Origin: Phaeovulum sp.
GTDB lineage: Bacteria; Pseudomonadota; Alphaproteobacteria; Rhodobacterales; Rhodobacteraceae
Direction: 5' to 3'
DNA length: 64,000 nt
NCBI RefSeq assembly: GCF_030684035.1
Contig: NZ_JAUXPI010000058.1
Span: 49,709-113,708, forward strand
The notes beneath the pieces are model-generated. The model saw nothing but the letters and a program-made list of their open reading frames with translations. It was not told the DNA's origin and did not search any database. Shown here piece after piece: positions 16,999 to 25,866 of the stretch. Each line of letters opens with the position of its first letter. Within the stretch, counting starts at the first letter, position 1. The translations under genes were made by a program, and so were the position numbers.

Positions 16999-17940
16999 TC
17001 AGCCCAGATAGACCAGCCTCGCGCTTGGGAACGCCGAAAGCGTTGCCACGATCGCTTCGCGTGGCATCAGGCAAAAGGCGGAACTCAGCGCATCTGCAAG
17101 TGCCGCCGAAGGTGCCGTGACGCTGACCAGTCGCCAGGGAAGGTCCGATGGCGCGCCGGTAGCGGGGTTGAGGATATGGCCCTGCAAGCCCGCATCATCA
17201 AAGGTGGTGCCGCGCGGTGCCGACGAGGCCAGCGCCATTTCACGCAAGCTCACGGCATCGGGCAGGATCGTGCCTTCGACATCCAGCGCCACCGGCCAAG
17301 CCCCGCCATCAGGGTGGCCACCCAGTGCGCGCATTTCGCCGGTATCGACCAGCACATCGGTCAGCCCCTCGGCGGTCAGAAGCGCCGCAACGCGGTCGGC
17401 GATGAAGCCCTGCGCAACGCCGTTCAGCGTAAGACCCATGCCGGGGCGGGCGAATGCGATCCGGTCGGCACCGATGCGCACATCACCCCAGCCGACCAGC
17501 GCCCGGGCTGCGGCAACCGCTTCGGGCAGAGGCGCGGCCCCCTTGGCGAAGCTTTCCGCGTAGAGCCGCCAGAGCGGCTGCACCGTGGGGTCGAAGAGCC
17601 CGCCGCTTGCACTGTGGATGGTGCCGCAGAGCGCCAGACATTCCAGCAGCTCGAAGGGCGGGTTCGCAAGGCTTCCATTCGCGTTCAGCACGGTCAGCGC
17701 CGAATCCTTTCGGTAGAGGCTGAACACCGCCTCAAGCCTCGCGATCTCGGCCAAGGCGCGGCCGATGATGCGTTCGGCGTCGGGGTGGGCCAGTGTAATC
17801 GACGCACCGGCACCAAGCGCCACGCCATCCCAGCGGTAAAGCGGCGCTGCCTGAAGCGCGCGTCCGGCGAAGGCACCCGCCCCAACCGCCCCGGCGGCGG
17901 CTGAGATGGTCAGGAAACGGCGGCGGTTCAGTGCGGGCAT
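16999..17940 (-). CDS. FAD:protein FMN transferase, ApbE/NosX/NirX type
   Basis: A 313-residue periplasmic flavin transferase that attaches FMN to target proteins. The N-terminus NRRRFLTISAAAGA is a twin-arginine signal, as in NosX/NirX. VDTGEMRALG corresponds to the ApbE VNxGG-like motif, and LNGVAQGFIADRV and SSAFCLMP follow. It lies 40 bp behind the NirI/NosR-type gene, the classical nirI-nirX arrangement of denitrifiers. Its expected target is the flavin domain of that protein. The ATG before PALNRRRF was used. Confidence 0.85.
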   Translation of the reverse strand: MPALNRRRFLTISAAAGAVGAGAFAGRALQAAPLYRWDGVALGAGASITLAHPDAERIIGRALAEIARLEAVFSLYRKDSALTVLNANGSLANPPFELLECLALCGTIHSASGGLFDPTVQPLWRLYAESFAKGAAPLPEAVAAARALVGWGDVRIGADRIAFARPGMGLTLNGVAQGFIADRVAALLTAEGLTDVLVDTGEMRALGGHPDGGAWPVALDVEGTILPDAVSLREMALASSAPRGTTFDDAGLQGHILNPATGAPSDLPWRLVSVTAPSAALADALSSAFCLMPREAIVATLSAFPSARLVYLG

Positions 17941-17980
17941 GGTGTTTCTCCGTGGTACATTCAGACAGGAACAGGTGGTG

Positions 17981-20200
17981 TCACTCGGCAACTTTGACAG
18001 CATGGGGGTGGTTGGCGTGGTGGGTCCGCTCGATCACATGCTCCACGGCATGGACGCCCTGGGCGACCTTCTCGCGCCGCTTCACCTGCTTGATGACCAC
18101 CGGGCAGACTGATTTTGACTGGTATTGCACCTGACAATGCAGGCAGCTCAGGCATTCGTTGGGGTTGATCTCGCCGGTCGGGTGGATCGACTGCACCATG
18201 CATTCATTCGAGCAGATCTGGCAAGGGCTGCCACATTCGCGGTAGCGCTTTATCCAGTCGAACATGCGGATCCGCGCCGGAATGGCAAGCGCCGCGCCGA
18301 GCGGGCAGAGATAGCGGCAGAAGAAGCGCTCGACAAAGAGGCCGATGAACAGCAGCACCGAGAGGTAGAGCGTGTATGGCCAGGCGCGGGCGAACTTGAG
18401 CGTGATCGCGGTGCGGAACGGCTCCACCTCCGCATAGCGGATTGCGGTATCGAGCGAGGTCAGCGTGGCCCCGAACAACCCGAGGAAAATGATGTATTTC
18501 ACCGCCCAAAGCCGCTCGTGCAGGCCCCAGGGCAGGGTCCATTGCGGAATATGCAGGGCCTTGGCGAGACGGTTTGTCAGCTCCTGCATGGCACCGAAGG
18601 GGCAAAGCCAGCCACAATAGGCCCCCCGGCCCCAGAAGATCAGGGCGGCAGCCACCGAGAACCACAGAATGAAGGCCATCGGGTCCATCAGGAAGGTTTC
18701 CCAGTCGAAACCGGACTGCAACGAGCTGGCCAGCGCCATCAGGTTGACGATGGAAAGCTGGGCGTTGGAATACCAGCCAAGAAACGCCAGCGTCGTGCCG
18801 AGGTAGCCGATGCGGAACCAGAAGGTGAGCCCGGCGGAACGGGTGAGGTAGCTCTGGAAGAAGAAGGCGGCGGTCAGCACTGCGAGCATCACCGCGAGCC
18901 CGGCAAGCTCGACAGACTTGTTCTGCCAGACACTATTGCGCATTGCCACCACAGCGGCGCGTTCCGCTGCCTGTTCGTATTGCGCAACCGTCATCACCGC
19001 CGGCGTGATGAAGTTGGCGGGAAGCGCAAAATCAACGCCATAGGTCAGGTAGGTTCGCTCGATGGCACCCATGCGACGTTCGACCAGCAATTCCAGCCGC
19101 CACGGCTGGGTCGGGTCGAACTCGGCAAATGCGGGGATCGCGAGCAGGCTGATTTCGGTCAGAATCGGTGTATCGGGCACCGCCAGCCGGTAAATCGACA
19201 TCTGGTCGCGGCTGTTGAAGCGAATGGTCTTGTCGCCCTGCACCAGCGCAATGCGGTCAAAAAGCCCGTCATAACGATAGTTCGATCCGCGCCAGGAATA
19301 ATCGCCCCGCGCCGCAACGACGATCGCGGCCCCGCCCGCTTCGACCATCGCGAAAAGGTCTGTGCGCTCGACGCCGCGCAAAAGCTGCGCGGCGATTCCG
19401 GGAACCGAGATGTCGGAGGCGTAGAGGTCGATGAACAGCTCGTCAGCCGCCCCGCGCGCCGGGAATTTGGCTGCGTTCGGGGGCTGGCCCGGTGCGGCAA
19501 AATCCTGGTTCAGCTGGGCGTTGGTCAGCCGGAGTTGCCGCAGCAGGCCCGCATCGAGCAGCGCCTGCCACGTTGCAGGTGCCTCGGCCTCGGGGTTTAC
19601 GGTGGCAAAGGTGCCCGGCGGGCGGGCGGGCATTTCAAGCCCGCCAAGGCCGAGCGTGAAGGCGACCTTGAGACCGGCGCGGATGATCGAGTCTTCGATC
19701 ACCCGAACCGAAACCGAAACGCCTGAAACATAGGGCCTGTCCTTCCCGGTGCCGCCTGGCACCGCCTCGGGCTTGAGGTCGCGCCCGGCGTAGCTTGCGA
19801 CAAGCTGTTTCACGGTGGTGGCGCGCTTGCCGCTTTGCAGCAGCGGTTCGGATTGTTGCAACATCGCGGCACCCAGCACCACCGCATCGGGCGAGACCGC
19901 AGCGAGAATGTGGATCGGTCGGCTGGAATAGCCAATGGCACCGACGAGGTCGGAATTCATGAAGGCGTAGCCGATGGTTTCGCTGCCCTTCAACAGCGGC
20001 ACCACCGGAATATCGTCGCGCATCGGGCCGTAGGCCTCGGCACCGGGCACCAGCTTACCAGCCGGGTAGAGCGCGATGAAATCGGGCAGAAGCGGCGCTT
20101 CCGATTGCGCGGCGGCTGGAAGCGCCAGCGCAACAAGCGCCAGTAGCGCCGACAGAAGTGTGCCAAGCCCGAAGCTTCGGGCAAATCTGACGGCGTGCAT
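17981..20200 (-). CDS. NirI/NosR family membrane flavo-iron-sulfur protein
   Basis: A 739-residue protein with signal peptide (residues 1-31), a periplasmic FMN-binding domain, about six transmembrane segments from residue 425, two CP motifs (CGWLCPFGA, CRYLCPLGA) and a C-terminal cluster region (CGSPCQICSNEC and CLSCLHCQVQ). This is the NirI/NosR layout; such proteins feed electrons to, or help assemble, nitrite or nitrous oxide reductase. The ATG with GGAG six bases before it was preferred to one four codons upstream. The usual flavinylation motif SGAT is replaced by SGVS (Ser159-Ser162). Neither nirS nor nosZ is in the window. Confidence 0.88.
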   Translation of the reverse strand: MHAVRFARSFGLGTLLSALLALVALALPAAAQSEAPLLPDFIALYPAGKLVPGAEAYGPMRDDIPVVPLLKGSETIGYAFMNSDLVGAIGYSSRPIHILAAVSPDAVVLGAAMLQQSEPLLQSGKRATTVKQLVASYAGRDLKPEAVPGGTGKDRPYVSGVSVSVRVIEDSIIRAGLKVAFTLGLGGLEMPARPPGTFATVNPEAEAPATWQALLDAGLLRQLRLTNAQLNQDFAAPGQPPNAAKFPARGAADELFIDLYASDISVPGIAAQLLRGVERTDLFAMVEAGGAAIVVAARGDYSWRGSNYRYDGLFDRIALVQGDKTIRFNSRDQMSIYRLAVPDTPILTEISLLAIPAFAEFDPTQPWRLELLVERRMGAIERTYLTYGVDFALPANFITPAVMTVAQYEQAAERAAVVAMRNSVWQNKSVELAGLAVMLAVLTAAFFFQSYLTRSAGLTFWFRIGYLGTTLAFLGWYSNAQLSIVNLMALASSLQSGFDWETFLMDPMAFILWFSVAAALIFWGRGAYCGWLCPFGAMQELTNRLAKALHIPQWTLPWGLHERLWAVKYIIFLGLFGATLTSLDTAIRYAEVEPFRTAITLKFARAWPYTLYLSVLLFIGLFVERFFCRYLCPLGAALAIPARIRMFDWIKRYRECGSPCQICSNECMVQSIHPTGEINPNECLSCLHCQVQYQSKSVCPVVIKQVKRREKVAQGVHAVEHVIERTHHANHPHAVKVAE

Positions 20201-20593
20201 GCAAAGCTCCATGCTGGGAATGCGCTTGGAAGGCGGCGATGCGCAGGATATATCCCTTACCCCTGCGGCCAGATATACCTTATTTCAAGGCGCAATGCGG
20301 CATTTTTGCAGGGTTGGCGCGGGCGGGGCTGCCCCGCTGCATCAGTGAGGGTAATGATGCCGCCAAGCCGCGCCATGCTGAACCGGCCCAGCCGAGGATC
20401 ATTCGTGATCGTCAAGGCCCCCGCAAGCCTTCGCATTCGCCTCGGCAAGGCCACGATGCCTGCCGCGTCATTTTCCCGTCCCGTCAGGTCGAGAGGCAGA
20501 GGAAAAGCCCGGTAGCGGGCAGCTGGAACGGCGCTTCTATCAGGGAGGCCAGGGTCCATCTGCCAGTGCTGGCAACATGTCCTTGCCGAAGCC
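20201..20593. other. Intergenic region between the haemoglobin and NirI-type genes
   Basis: About 390 bp with no confident gene. Near the NirI side are two palindrome-like AT-rich sites, GGATATATCC (20246-20255, perfect) and AGATATACCT (20271-20280, imperfect), 25 bp apart centre to centre. On the minus strand an open frame (about 20257-20559) contains ALTITNDPRLGRFSMARL, faintly like the end of a Crp/Fnr regulator, without an intact helix-turn-helix. No TTGAT-N4-ATCAA box was found here. Confidence 0.4.
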
Positions 20594-21001
20594 TCAGTGA
20601 AAGTTCGGTACCACAGACGGCGCTCGGCCCACATCTTCGACGCCAAGCCGCAGCCCGCGCCCAAGCCGATGCGCAAGCGCCGACCATTCGCCGGCGGGGC
20701 CGGGGGGCAGCGTCTCGCGCAACACCGTATCGAAAAGCCCGAGCCAGACCGGGAAATGCGCCGCCTCCACGTTTCCGGCGCGGCGGTGCGCCATCATCGG
20801 GCTGCCTTCGTAGCCGACTTCACCCAGAATCGCGCCGCGCCAGAACCGCACGATCTTGGCCTCATGCGCAGGCCAATCGGTGACATGTGCGGCGAAAATG
20901 GGCCGCAGAACCGGATGCACCCGGGTGCGCGCGTAAAATCGCGCCACCACCCGCTCGATTTCCTCGGGCGTAACGGCAATACGGGGCGGCAGGTTCGGCA
21001 T
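20594..21001 (-). CDS. Group III truncated haemoglobin
   Basis: A 135-residue haem protein of the truncated globin family, class III. FYARTRVHPVLRPIF at the start of the fold and the segment GSPMMAHRRAG with proximal His72, then FPVWLGLFDTVL, match the class. Such globins usually bind or detoxify nitric oxide, which fits the NirI/ApbE genes behind it on the same strand. The ATG follows a strong GAGGAGG ribosome site and gives the usual short N-terminus. Confidence 0.82.
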   Translation of the reverse strand: MPNLPPRIAVTPEEIERVVARFYARTRVHPVLRPIFAAHVTDWPAHEAKIVRFWRGAILGEVGYEGSPMMAHRRAGNVEAAHFPVWLGLFDTVLRETLPPGPAGEWSALAHRLGRGLRLGVEDVGRAPSVVPNFH

Positions 21002-21224
21002 TCGGCACCTCCTCGCCCAAATAAGACGCGCGCGGCCGGTAGTGCAAGGGGAAGGCGGGGCCACTTTACGCGCCCGAGGCGCGCACCTATAAGGCGGCAT
21101 GATCCGGCTGGCACGCATCACGGCACGAATTACCGGCCCGGCGCTCTGACCTCAGAGCCGCCGGGAAAAGCCGCCATGCCCTGCGCGCCCCCCGCGCGCC
21201 CATCCGCCTTGAAGGACCGCCCGA

Positions 21225-24152
21225 ATGTGCGCCGAAACGCCTGACTACCGATCGACCGTATTCCTGCCCGAAACCGATTTTCCGATGCGCGCGGGTCTGC
21301 CCGACCGCGAGCCCGCATGGCTTGCCCGCTGGGAAGATATCGGCGTTTATGACCGCCTGCGCGCGCAGACAGGGCGCAAGCCCTTCGTGCTGCACGACGG
21401 CCCGCCCTACGCCAACGGCCATCTGCACATCGGCCATGCGCTGAACAAGGTCTTGAAAGACATGGTGGTGCGCAGCCAGCAGATGATGGGCTTTGATGCC
21501 CGCTATGTGCCCGGCTGGGATTGCCACGGCCTGCCGATCGAATGGAAGATCGAGGAGCAGTATCGCGCCAAGGGCCTCGACAAGGACGAGGTCGATATCG
21601 TCGCGTTCCGGCAGGAATGCCGTCGCTTTGCCGAATCCTGGGTCGAGGTGCAGCGCGAGGAATTCAAGCGCCTTGGTGTCACCGGCAAATGGGATGACCC
21701 ATATCTCACGATGGATTACCACGCCGAGGCGGTGATTGCCGACGAGTTCATGAAGATCCTGATGAACGGCTCGCTTTACCAAGGCAGCAAGCCGGTGATG
21801 TGGTCGCCGGTGGAAAAGACCGCTTTGGCCGAGGCCGAGGTGGAATATCACGACCACACGAGCCATACGGTCTGGGTGCGGTTTAGGGTGGATCGCTATG
21901 TGTCAATGACAGAGAGCGTTCCAGGCGAGAAAATCGGTAAACTGTTTGGAACTTCAGTGGTGATTTGGACCACAACCCCGTGGACCCTGCCGCAGAACCG
22001 AGCGGTGTGCTTCAACCCCGACATCGAATACGGGATTTACGAAGTTGAGACGGTAGCCGAGGGCTCAACCGCGAAGGTGGGCGAAAGGCTGGTGCTTGCC
22101 GACAAGCTCGCGGGCGAGGTGTTCAAGGCGGCGAAGGTGGAAAGCTTCGCCATGCTGGATCGAGTTAGCGCGGATCAACTGAAAGCAGTTGTCCTCGCCC
22201 ACCCCTTCCGCGGCGTCGAGGGCGGCGCGGGCGAGTGGGATTATGACGTGCCGCTTCTCGCCGCCGAGCATGTCACCGACGATGTTGGCACCGGCTTTGT
22301 CCACACCGCGCCCAGCCACGGCGATGATGACTATCAGGTTGGCCTGCGCCACGGCCTGCAAATGACCCACAACGTCGAACCCGATGGAACATTCCGCGCC
22401 GATCTGCCGCTCTTTGGCGGGCAGGCGATCATCACCCCCGACGGCAAGGAAGGCCCGGCGAATGTCAGCGTGATCAAGCAACTGGCCTATTCCGGCGCGC
22501 TCTTGGCCAAGGGCAAGATCAAGCACCCTTATCCGCATTCGTGGCGCTCGAAAGCGCCGCTGATCTACCGCAACACGCCGCAATGGTTCGCCGCGATCGA
22601 CCGCAAGCTTGACGACGGCATGGGCACCTATGGCGATACCATCCGCGCCCGCGCGCTCAAATCGATCGACAAGCTGGTGCAATGGACCCCACCCACCGGC
22701 CGCAACCGGCTTTATTCGATGATCGAGGCGCGGCCCGACTGGGTGCTGAGCCGGCAGCGCGCCTGGGGGGTGCCGCTGACGGTGTTCGTGAAGAAGGGCG
22801 CGCGGCCAACCGACGCCGATTTCCTGTTGCGCGATGCGCAGGTGAATACCCGCATCGTGCGCGCCTTTGAGGATGAGGGGGCGGATGTCTGGTATGCGCC
22901 CGGCTTCAAGGAGAAGATGCTGCAAGGCATCGCCGACCCCGCCGCCTATGATCAGGTCTTCGACGTGCTCGACGTGTGGTTTGATTCAGGCTCGACCCAC
23001 GCCTTCGTGCTGCGTGACCGGGCCGATGGCGCGCCCGATGGCATCGCCGACCTTTACCTTGAGGGCACCGACCAGCACCGTGGCTGGTTCCATTCCTCAA
23101 TGCTGCAAGCCTGCGTCACCAAGGGCCGCGCGCCGTACCGCGCGGTGCTGACGCATGGCTTCACGCTTGATGAAAAGGGCATGAAAATGTCCAAGTCGGT
23201 CGGTAATACCGTGCTTCCCGACGAGGTCATCAGGCAATACGGTGCCGATATCCTGCGGCTCTGGGTGGCGCAGTCGGACTACACAAACGACCAGCGCATC
23301 GGCAAGGAGATCCTGAAAGGCGTGGCTGACAGCTACCGCCGCCTGCGCAACACCATGCGCTTCCTGCTGGGCAACCTTGCCGGCTTTTCCGAGGCCGAGC
23401 GGGTCGCCCCCGCCGATATGCCCGAACTGGAACAATGGCTGCTGCACCGGCTGGCCGAGCTTGATCATGTGGTGCGCAAGGGTTACGCGGCCTATGATTT
23501 TCAGGGTGTGTTTCAGGCGCTCTTCACCTTTGCCACGGTCGATCTTTCGGCCTTCTACTTCGACATCCGTAAGGATGCGCTTTATTGCGATGCGCCAAGC
23601 GGCCTGACCCGCCGCGCCGCGCGCAGTACGCTCGACCTCCTCTTCCACCGCCTGACCACATGGCTTGCGCCGATCCTCGTCTTCACCATGGAAGATGTCT
23701 GGCTGAGCCGTTTTCCCGGCGAGGCATCGTCGGTGCATCTGGTCGACATGCCCGCAACCCCTGCCGACTGGCTCAACGAACCCTTGGCCGCGAAATGGGA
23801 AGGCATCCGCCGCGCCCGCCGCGCAGTGACGGCGGCGCTGGAGGTGCAGCGTGCCGCCAAGGTGATCGGTGCCAGCCTTGAAGCGGCTCCGGTGGTGCAT
23901 GTCGAGGATGCAGGGCTGCTCGCGGCGCTCAAATCGGTCGCTTTCGCCGACCTCTGCATCACCTCGTCGCTGGCACTGACCGCTACGCCCGCGCCCGAGG
24001 AAAGCTTCCACCTGCCAGAGGTGCCGGGTGTCGCGGTGGTGTTCGAGCTTGCAGACGGTGCCAAGTGCGAGCGCTGCTGGAAGATCCTGCCCGACGTGGG
24101 CAGCCATGCCCACGTCGGGGTCTGCGCCCGCTGCGACGACGCGCTGGCCTGA
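21225..24152 (+). CDS. ileS: Isoleucyl-tRNA synthetase
   Basis: A 975-residue class I aminoacyl-tRNA synthetase. The HIGH motif is HIGHALNKV near residue 73 and the KMSKS motif is MKMSKSVGN near residue 655. The editing domain lies between them, and a C-terminal zinc ribbon CERCWKILPD...CARCDD ends the protein. The N-terminus FLPETDFPMRAGLP is typical. It is convergent with a DUF302 gene. Confidence 0.97.
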   Translation: MCAETPDYRSTVFLPETDFPMRAGLPDREPAWLARWEDIGVYDRLRAQTGRKPFVLHDGPPYANGHLHIGHALNKVLKDMVVRSQQMMGFDARYVPGWDCHGLPIEWKIEEQYRAKGLDKDEVDIVAFRQECRRFAESWVEVQREEFKRLGVTGKWDDPYLTMDYHAEAVIADEFMKILMNGSLYQGSKPVMWSPVEKTALAEAEVEYHDHTSHTVWVRFRVDRYVSMTESVPGEKIGKLFGTSVVIWTTTPWTLPQNRAVCFNPDIEYGIYEVETVAEGSTAKVGERLVLADKLAGEVFKAAKVESFAMLDRVSADQLKAVVLAHPFRGVEGGAGEWDYDVPLLAAEHVTDDVGTGFVHTAPSHGDDDYQVGLRHGLQMTHNVEPDGTFRADLPLFGGQAIITPDGKEGPANVSVIKQLAYSGALLAKGKIKHPYPHSWRSKAPLIYRNTPQWFAAIDRKLDDGMGTYGDTIRARALKSIDKLVQWTPPTGRNRLYSMIEARPDWVLSRQRAWGVPLTVFVKKGARPTDADFLLRDAQVNTRIVRAFEDEGADVWYAPGFKEKMLQGIADPAAYDQVFDVLDVWFDSGSTHAFVLRDRADGAPDGIADLYLEGTDQHRGWFHSSMLQACVTKGRAPYRAVLTHGFTLDEKGMKMSKSVGNTVLPDEVIRQYGADILRLWVAQSDYTNDQRIGKEILKGVADSYRRLRNTMRFLLGNLAGFSEAERVAPADMPELEQWLLHRLAELDHVVRKGYAAYDFQGVFQALFTFATVDLSAFYFDIRKDALYCDAPSGLTRRAARSTLDLLFHRLTTWLAPILVFTMEDVWLSRFPGEASSVHLVDMPATPADWLNEPLAAKWEGIRRARRAVTAALEVQRAAKVIGASLEAAPVVHVEDAGLLAALKSVAFADLCITSSLALTATPAPEESFHLPEVPGVAVVFELADGAKCERCWKILPDVGSHAHVGVCARCDDALA

Positions 24153-24209
24153 AAAAGCCGGGGGCTGCGCGCCCCCGGTCCCTGCGGGATATTTCTGGCA
24201 AAGAAGAAG
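24151..24209 (-). terminator. Hairpin terminator and dispersed-repeat copy between ileS and DUF302
   Basis: CCGGGGGC-GCGCA-GCCCCCGG followed by CTTTTTC on the minus strand (24177 down to 24151) is a strong terminator for the DUF302 gene; the stem can also serve ileS. Next to it, CTTCTTCTTTGCCAGAAATATCCCGC-like sequence (reverse orientation, shown here only as its core CTTTGCCAGAAATATCCC) is a copy of the dispersed repeat. Confidence 0.65.
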
Positions 24210-24217
24210 CGGGTTTG

Positions 24218-24604
24218 TCAGATCGCCTTGACAGCCTCGCCGAGCAACTCGCGCACCTGCGCGGCCACTGCCTTCAGATCGGCATTGTCGATGGCCTGCA
24301 TCGAGGCGACGGGGTCGATGGCGGAAACTTCGATGCCGCCATCGACCGCGCGCAAGATCACGTTGCAGGGCAGCATGGCACCAACACGCGGCTCCATGCC
24401 GATTGCCTTGTGCGCCATGCCGGGGTTGCAGGCACCCAGAATCCGGTAGGCAGGCATTTCGACATCAAGCTTTTTCTTCATCGTCGCCTGCACGTCGATC
24501 TCGGTCAGCACGCCAAAGCCCTTGGCAGCAAGCGCGGCGCGGGTGCGGGCGTCAACCTCGTCAACGCTGGCCCCGGTGATGGTGCGGTTGATCGTATAGC
24601 TCAT
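24218..24604 (-). CDS. DUF302 domain protein
   Basis: A 128-residue small protein of the DUF302 family. Typical parts are VDEVDARTRAALAAKGFGVL near residue 15 and ACNPGMAHKAIGMEPRVGAMLPCNVI in the middle (here only its parts ACNPGMAHKAIG and LPCNVI are quoted as diagnostic). No signal peptide or membrane segment is present. The function of the family is not established. It is probably monocistronic. Confidence 0.8.
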   Translation of the reverse strand: MSYTINRTITGASVDEVDARTRAALAAKGFGVLTEIDVQATMKKKLDVEMPAYRILGACNPGMAHKAIGMEPRVGAMLPCNVILRAVDGGIEVSAIDPVASMQAIDNADLKAVAAQVRELLGEAVKAI

Positions 24605-24672
24605 GATCGTGTCTCCCTGAAATCATTGCCTGCCCGAAGTAGGCATTCCAAAGGCTGAATGCGAGTCCCCGT

Positions 24673-25647
24673 TCAACCGCGCCCATGCGGGGCGTTGAAA
24701 TCGAGCACGGGGTTGACCGGAATGATCCGGTGCGGATTGATGGTTTCGTGGCTGAAGTGGTAGTGGCGCACGATATGGTCGAACCGCACCGTCTCGGCCA
24801 CGCCCGGCACCTGATAAAGCGCCCGCGTATAGGCCCAGAGGCTGGGGTAGTCGATCAGGCGGCGGCGGTTGCATTTGAAGTGCAGATGATAGACCGGATC
24901 GAACCGCACCAGCGTGGTGAAAAGCCGCCAGTCGGCCTCGGTAAGCCGGTCTCCCACAAGGTAGCGCTGGCGCGAAAGCCGCGCCTCCAGCCACTCGAGG
25001 CTGTCGAAAAGCGCCAGCACAGCCGCATCATAGGCGGCCTGGGTGGTGGCGAAACCTGCCTTGTAAACGCCGTTGTTCACCGTGTCATAGACCCGCGCAT
25101 TCACCGCCTCGATCTCGGCGCGCAGCGGTTCGGGCCAGAAGTCGTCATGGTTCCCGGTCAGCCTGTCGAAGGCCGAGTTGAACATGCGGATGATTTCCGA
25201 AGATTCGTTGGAAACGATGCAGCCCCGCTCGCGGTCCCAAAGCACCGGCACGGTGACGCGGCCAGAATAGCGCGGCTCGGCGCGCAGATAGATGTCGCGC
25301 AGAAAGGGCAGGCCGAAAAGCCCATCGCCCGTGGTGCCGGAAAAGTCGGTGGCAAAGGTCCAGCCCTCGGTCAGCATGTCCGGGTGCACCACCGAAACCC
25401 CGATATGGGGGCCGAGCCCCTTCAGCGCGCGAAAGATCAGCGCCCGGTGGGCCCAGGGGCAGGCATGGGAGACATAGAGGTGATACCGCCCCGAGACCGC
25501 CGCAAAACCGCCCGAGCCCGATGGGCCCTGCGCGCCGTCAGGCGTGACCCAGTTGCGAAACTGCGCCGCCCTGCGCACGAAGGCACCGCCCGTGGCAGCG
25601 GTGTCGTACCAGCTGCTGTGCCATTCGCCGTTGACCAACAATCCCAT
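24673..25647 (-). CDS. Glutathionyl-hydroquinone reductase (Xi-class GST)
   Basis: A 324-residue glutathione transferase of the YqjG/ECM4 type. The catalytic CPWAHR motif (Cys63) sits after YHLYVSHA, and the long C-terminal helical domain with RFDPVYHLHFKCN is characteristic. These enzymes reduce S-glutathionyl-hydroquinones back to hydroquinones. The next gene (EamA transporter) is divergent, with a repeat copy between them. Confidence 0.9.
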   Translation of the reverse strand: MGLLVNGEWHSSWYDTAATGGAFVRRAAQFRNWVTPDGAQGPSGSGGFAAVSGRYHLYVSHACPWAHRALIFRALKGLGPHIGVSVVHPDMLTEGWTFATDFSGTTGDGLFGLPFLRDIYLRAEPRYSGRVTVPVLWDRERGCIVSNESSEIIRMFNSAFDRLTGNHDDFWPEPLRAEIEAVNARVYDTVNNGVYKAGFATTQAAYDAAVLALFDSLEWLEARLSRQRYLVGDRLTEADWRLFTTLVRFDPVYHLHFKCNRRRLIDYPSLWAYTRALYQVPGVAETVRFDHIVRHYHFSHETINPHRIIPVNPVLDFNAPHGRG

Positions 25648-25744
25648 GCAGCGCCTCCGTCACCTCCTGCCCAAACTACGCGCTCCGTCGCCTGGATGAA
25701 ACCGCCACCAGCGCGCAACCGCCCTTCACCCCTGCACAGCCGCT

Positions 25745-25813
25745 GCTTCTTCTTTGTTCAAATACCCCAGGGGGAGAGCCGCAGGCGGGTGGGGGGGGGG
25801 CAGCGCCCCCCCT
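25745..25813 (+). repeat. Dispersed intergenic repeat copy between divergent genes
   Basis: GCTTCTTCTTTGTTCAAATA followed by CCCCAGGGGG and later by a G-run/CAGC/C-run hairpin (about 25791-25812). It has the same composition and order as the copies after holin and msrA. Here it lies upstream of both neighbouring genes, so it is not simply an end-of-operon terminator. Confidence 0.6.
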
Positions 25814-25866
25814 TGCTGCCGTCGGGGCAAGGCACTACCGATGGCGCGTCGGGGCAGGGGTGGACG

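Noticed and set aside
18125..19726. Plus-strand open frame of about 530 codons opposite the NirI-type gene
   Set aside because: The opposite strand encodes conserved iron-sulfur and CP motifs; the plus-strand product is low-complexity and has no family features.
20201..20593. FNR box for the NirI-type gene
   Set aside because: No TTGAT-N4-ATCAA or one-mismatch version was found in this gap, unlike the perfect box at 45.5 kb.
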